A DNA stretch of 10,302 nucleotides from Corallincola sp. (GTDB lineage: Bacteria > Pseudomonadota > Gammaproteobacteria > Enterobacterales > Neiellaceae), in contig JAGOCY010000021.1 in NCBI GenBank assembly GCA_017998495.1, positions 1-10,302 on the forward strand, given 5' to 3'. Below are positions 7,639-10,302 of the stretch, piece after piece. Position 1 is the first letter of the stretch. Each line of letters opens with the position of its first letter. A program made the position numbers and the translations under genes. The notes beneath the pieces are model-generated. The model ran no database searches, was not told where the DNA came from, and saw only the letters and a list, made by a program, of their open reading frames with translations.

Positions 7639-8313
7639 ATGGACAGTTCTGCCGCACTGCAGGTTCTGGTCGTCGACCATGATCAACAGGTTCGGGATCT
7701 GATCGCCGATCTGCTGCATCGCCTCGGCCACAGTGTCTGTACGCTCGCCGATGGCCAGGCACTCAGCGATCAACTGCTGGCCATGGCCAGTTTTATCGTG
7801 GTTAACCTGCATGATGCCGAAGAGAGTGGTCTAGCCCTGTATCAACGCATTCGCGAGCGTTATACCACGCCAATGCTGATGCTGATCAAAGAGGCCCAGC
7901 TGACCACCACCCGCAGCGCCCTCACCTGCGGTTTTGCCGATGTCCTGCTCAAACCCTTCTCCGCCAGCGAGCTGCTAACCAGCATGCGTCAGTTGTTGCG
8001 CCATGCTGGCCATAACGACGGCGAGCAGCGGATCGGCCGTTGGCGTTTCAACGGTCACACCCACCAGCTGCTCGGCGATGACGGCCAGCTGCTGCAGCTG
8101 ACCAGCGGCGAAGCGACCCTGCTGCTGGCACTGCTGGCCCAGCGCGGCGAGGTGGTTGACCGCCAGCAGCTGGCGATCCGCCTCACCGGAGCACCAGCCG
8201 CCAGCGGCGATCGCACCATTGATGTCCAGATCAGTCGGTTAAGACGACGGCTGGGCGATAGCCATGGCATCACCACTATTCGTGGCCGAGGTTATCGGCT
8301 CGACTCTGATTAA
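7639..8313 (+). CDS. OmpR-family response regulator with degenerate receiver (pseudo-receiver)
   Basis: The product is 224 aa: a receiver domain (about 7-122) and an OmpR/PhoB winged-helix DNA-binding domain (about 130-224; LTSGEATLLLALL, RTIDVQISRLRRRLGD, RGRGYRL). The receiver has lost its chemistry. Aligned without gaps to the neighbouring regulator, the phosphorylated Asp is Asn56 (VVNLHDAEESG against ILDVMLPGEDG). The second acidic pocket residue is His14 (VVDHD against VVDDD), and the conserved Thr is Ile83 (MLIKEA against MLTASS). Asp13 and Lys105-Pro106 remain. Normal phosphorylation is therefore not expected. The reading frame is intact and the DNA-binding half is well conserved, so it is not an obvious pseudogene. 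The ATG at 7639 is chosen because it lies six residues before the receiver's first strand; a TTG at 7579 is possible. It precedes a canonical regulator and kinase. Confidence 0.92.
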   Translation: MDSSAALQVLVVDHDQQVRDLIADLLHRLGHSVCTLADGQALSDQLLAMASFIVVNLHDAEESGLALYQRIRERYTTPMLMLIKEAQLTTTRSALTCGFADVLLKPFSASELLTSMRQLLRHAGHNDGEQRIGRWRFNGHTHQLLGDDGQLLQLTSGEATLLLALLAQRGEVVDRQQLAIRLTGAPAASGDRTIDVQISRLRRRLGDSHGITTIRGRGYRLDSD

Positions 8314-8421
8314 GCAGCAGGCGGGAATCTTGCCCGGCGTCTCACTGTTGGTTGCGGCAGATTGTCTGTCGCCTCGCCCTTTTGCATGCTGCTGCCACCT
8401 GTTCTCGTGGCCATCATCGCC
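8314..8421 (+). other. interval between the two response regulators
   Basis: This is 108 bp between the first regulator's stop and the chosen start of the second. A short CGGG/CCCG stem near 8330-8337 has no T-run, so I do not call a terminator. Part of it may be coding if the second regulator starts at TTG 8362, ATG 8386 or GTG 8407. Confidence 0.4.
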
Positions 8422-9141
8422 GTGACCCAACCCCAGGACGCTGACCCGCTGCCAAGCCCGACCATTGTGGTGGTCGATGATGATGAAGAGATCCGCGATC
8501 TGCTGGGCGAGCACCTGCGCCGGGCTGGCTTTGCCGTAGCGGCACTGGCCGATGGCCGGGGTCTGGATGAGGCGTTGCTGCGCCGGGCGGCCGTGGTGAT
8601 CCTGGATGTGATGCTGCCGGGCGAAGATGGCTTCAGCCTATGCCGACGCATCCGTAGCCGGCTGGACGTTCCCATCATCATGCTCACCGCCAGCTCCGAT
8701 GAAGCAGACCGCGTGATCGGTCTGGAGCTGGGGGCCGACGATTACGTGGCCAAGCCGTTCTCACCACGAGAACTGGTCGCCCGTATCAAGGCGCTGTTGC
8801 GCCGCAGCCGACGTCAGGGGCTGGGGCCACGGGCAGTGCGCTTTGGCGGCTGGCATCTGGATCTGGTCAGCCATCAGTTACAGCATGAAAATGGCAGCCA
8901 GGTCGCCTTATCCGGCGCCGAGTTCGCCCTGCTTAACCTGTTTGTCAGCCAGCCTCAGCAGATCCTCGATCGTGACCAGATCTGCCAGGCATTACATGGC
9001 CGTGACGCCCTGCCTTTCGATCGCAGCGTCGATGTCCAGGTCAGTCGCCTGCGTCAGCGACTAGGTGACGATCAGGCACTGATCCGCACGGTGCGCGGGC
9101 GCGGTTATGTGCTGGCCGCCGCTGTCAGCCATGAGGGTTAA
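8422..9141 (+). CDS. OmpR-family response regulator, canonical
   Basis: With the GTG at 8422 the product is 239 aa, the usual OmpR length. The receiver has all active-site residues: acidic pair Asp19-Asp20 (VVVDDDEEIRDLL), phosphoacceptor Asp62 (ILDVMLPGEDGFSLCRRIR), Thr89 (IIMLTASSDEADRV) and Lys111 (ADDYVAKPFSPREL). The C-terminal winged helix has LSGAEFALLNLFVSQP, the recognition helix RSVDVQVSRLRQRLGD and the wing RTVRGRGYVLAA. The receiver is strikingly OmpR-like (MLPGEDG, CRRIRS). The start is uncertain: the ATG at 8386 and TTG at 8362 are in frame but would add a hydrophobic leader unlike any regulator, and none of the starts has a good Shine-Dalgarno. The last 11 bases overlap the kinase gene, so this is the likely cognate partner. 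Target genes cannot be told from the sequence. Confidence 0.93.
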   Translation: MTQPQDADPLPSPTIVVVDDDEEIRDLLGEHLRRAGFAVAALADGRGLDEALLRRAAVVILDVMLPGEDGFSLCRRIRSRLDVPIIMLTASSDEADRVIGLELGADDYVAKPFSPRELVARIKALLRRSRRQGLGPRAVRFGGWHLDLVSHQLQHENGSQVALSGAEFALLNLFVSQPQQILDRDQICQALHGRDALPFDRSVDVQVSRLRQRLGDDQALIRTVRGRGYVLAAAVSHEG

Positions 9142-10302
9142 GCAGCTCCTGCCACGCACCATGTTCGGGCGCATGGTGCTGATTCTGCTGGCTACCGTCT
9201 TGGCCGCCCAAGCGCTGGTGTCGGTGGTATGGCGTAGTCAGGTAGTCAACCGTGACGAGCAGACCCTGCGCGAAGTGTCACGCTCGCTGGCGCTGTCGGT
9301 GGCGTCCACCGCCCGTTTCTTTAATGCCCTGCCTGCCGATTACCGTCACATCGTCCTCAATCAGCTGCGCAGCATCGGCGGTACCCGCTTTTTTGTCTCG
9401 ATCAACAGCGAACAGCTGCAGATGGCAGCGCTGACGACCACCCCCCGTCAGGATCTGGTGCGGGCCGAAGTGGCAGGAACTGTGCGCCAGCAGTTGGGGG
9501 CCCGCCACGATGTGCAGGTGATCTTCACCAGTGCCGAGGAACTGCGCATCCTCAACAACAACACCCGGCTTGGCGATCTGCCCCCCACCTGGGCCGAATA
9601 CAGCCTGACCCTGCATCCGCTTGATCCCCCTATTCTGGTAACCCAGATCCAACTGGCCGACCATCAGTGGCTCTATCTGGCGGCGTTGCTGCCGATGCCG
9701 CTACTGCCGCTGGATGACAACTATCTCAACCCGCGCGACCTGCTGCTGTTCAGTCTCACTGCGGTACTGTTGCTGGCGGCCGCCGCCCTGCTGTCGCGCT
9801 GGGTAGCCCGGCCGCTGAGGCGGCTGGTCAAGGCCGCCCGCGACCTTGGGGCCCAGCGCGAGGCCGCGCCCATTCCCGAGCAGGGTCCCAACGAGGTACG
9901 CGAAGCGGCGCGCGCCCTCAACGCCATGCAGCGCCAGCTCGACCGTTACATTCAGGATCGGGCTCAGCTGTTCTCCAGCATCTCCCACGACCTTAAAACC
10001 CCCATCACCCGTTTGCGACTGCGGGTGGAACTGCTCGATGACGACGAGCAGCGGCATAACTTGCTGCGCAATCTGGATGAGCTGGAACTGCTGGTCAAAG
10101 GGGCTTTGCAGTGCGTTAAAGAGACAGATATTCACGAGAACATCGAACCTGTGGATATCGGCCTGCTGTTGCAACAGCTGCGCAGCGATCTGGCGCAACC
10201 AGAGCAGCTCACTATCAACGGTGGCTGCCGACCCCTGCGCGGCAAACCGCTGGCCCTCAAGCGCTGTCTGACTAATCTCGTCGACAATGCCCTCAAGTAT
10301 GG
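9131..10302 (+). CDS. EnvZ-like membrane sensor histidine kinase, 3' end cut by the window edge
   Basis: From the ATG at 9131 the frame is open to the window edge (390 complete codons). Order of domains: a short cytoplasmic start (LLPRTMFGRM, like EnvZ), first membrane helix about 15-34, a periplasmic region about 35-202, second membrane helix about 204-222, and a HAMP domain from about 223 with the conserved Pro228 (RWVARPLRRLVKAARDLG). The HisKA domain carries His286 in SISHDLKTPITRLRLR. Asp287 and Thr290 fit the H-D-x-x-T pattern of kinases that also dephosphorylate their partner. The catalytic N-box (NLVDNALKYG, Asn382 and Asn386) sits at the very edge, so the G-boxes are outside. The periplasmic part is longer than EnvZ's as I remember it and gives no clue to the signal. 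The 11-bp overlap with the preceding regulator implies cotranslation. Without the C-terminus completeness cannot be judged. Confidence 0.93.
   Translation, partial: MRVKQLLPRTMFGRMVLILLATVLAAQALVSVVWRSQVVNRDEQTLREVSRSLALSVASTARFFNALPADYRHIVLNQLRSIGGTRFFVSINSEQLQMAALTTTPRQDLVRAEVAGTVRQQLGARHDVQVIFTSAEELRILNNNTRLGDLPPTWAEYSLTLHPLDPPILVTQIQLADHQWLYLAALLPMPLLPLDDNYLNPRDLLLFSLTAVLLLAAAALLSRWVARPLRRLVKAARDLGAQREAAPIPEQGPNEVREAARALNAMQRQLDRYIQDRAQLFSSISHDLKTPITRLRLRVELLDDDEQRHNLLRNLDELELLVKGALQCVKETDIHENIEPVDIGLLLQQLRSDLAQPEQLTINGGCRPLRGKPLALKRCLTNLVDNALKY

Noticed and set aside
7639..8313. The first response regulator as a pseudogene
   Set aside because: The frame is intact from receiver to DNA-binding domain with conserved helix residues; the losses are confined to phosphorylation residues.
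8325..8345. Possible terminator stem (CGGG/CCCG) after the first regulator
   Set aside because: Only 4-5 pairs and no following T-run.
1..10302. CRISPR repeats, tRNA, rRNA, insertion sequences, phage or defence genes
   Set aside because: None of their patterns seen; coding density is high and every long segment is explained by the listed genes.

Overview
The window looks like part of a GC-rich gammaproteobacterial chromosome, probably marine or from another sodium-containing habitat. The evidence is a complete six-gene Na+-translocating NADH:quinone reductase operon (nqrABCDEF) next to bolA and apbE, a neighbourhood known from Vibrio-type and Shewanella-type gammaproteobacteria, together with dense GC-rich coding. 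I cannot name the genus.

Layout: positions 1-6384 are one minus-strand block, read from right to left. It holds nqrA, nqrB, nqrC, nqrD, nqrE, nqrF and then apbE, which runs off the left edge. Spacing is very tight: a 1-nt gap, two 8-bp overlaps, and gaps of 3, 21 and 9 nt. Strong Shine-Dalgarno sequences for nqrB, nqrD and nqrE lie inside the last codons of the gene before. Upstream of nqrA is a 204-bp intergenic region with a plausible promoter. Then come bolA and an ALKBH2-like AlkB dioxygenase gene, also on the minus strand and only 4 nt apart. An 89-bp divergent intergenic region separates them from a plus-strand regulatory block (7639-10302). That block holds two consecutive OmpR-family response regulators and an EnvZ-like sensor kinase, which is cut by the right edge.

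How the genes work together: NqrF takes electrons from NADH through FAD and a 2Fe-2S cluster. NqrD/NqrE hold a membrane Fe-S centre, NqrC and NqrB carry covalently bound FMN, and quinone is reduced while Na+ is exported. ApbE is the transferase that attaches those FMN groups, so the enzyme and its maturation factor are encoded together. BolA is a partner of monothiol glutaredoxins in Fe-S and iron handling. AlkB repairs alkylated bases.

The most unusual element is the first response regulator (7639-8313). Its receiver lacks the phosphorylated Asp (Asn instead), the second acidic pocket residue (His instead) and the conserved Thr (Ile instead). Its DNA-binding domain is intact, and its recognition helix is nearly identical to that of the adjacent canonical regulator. 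The locus may therefore be a three-part circuit (pseudo-receiver regulator, canonical regulator, kinase) in which the two regulators compete or cooperate at shared sites. No tRNA, rRNA, CRISPR array, insertion sequence or phage gene was seen.
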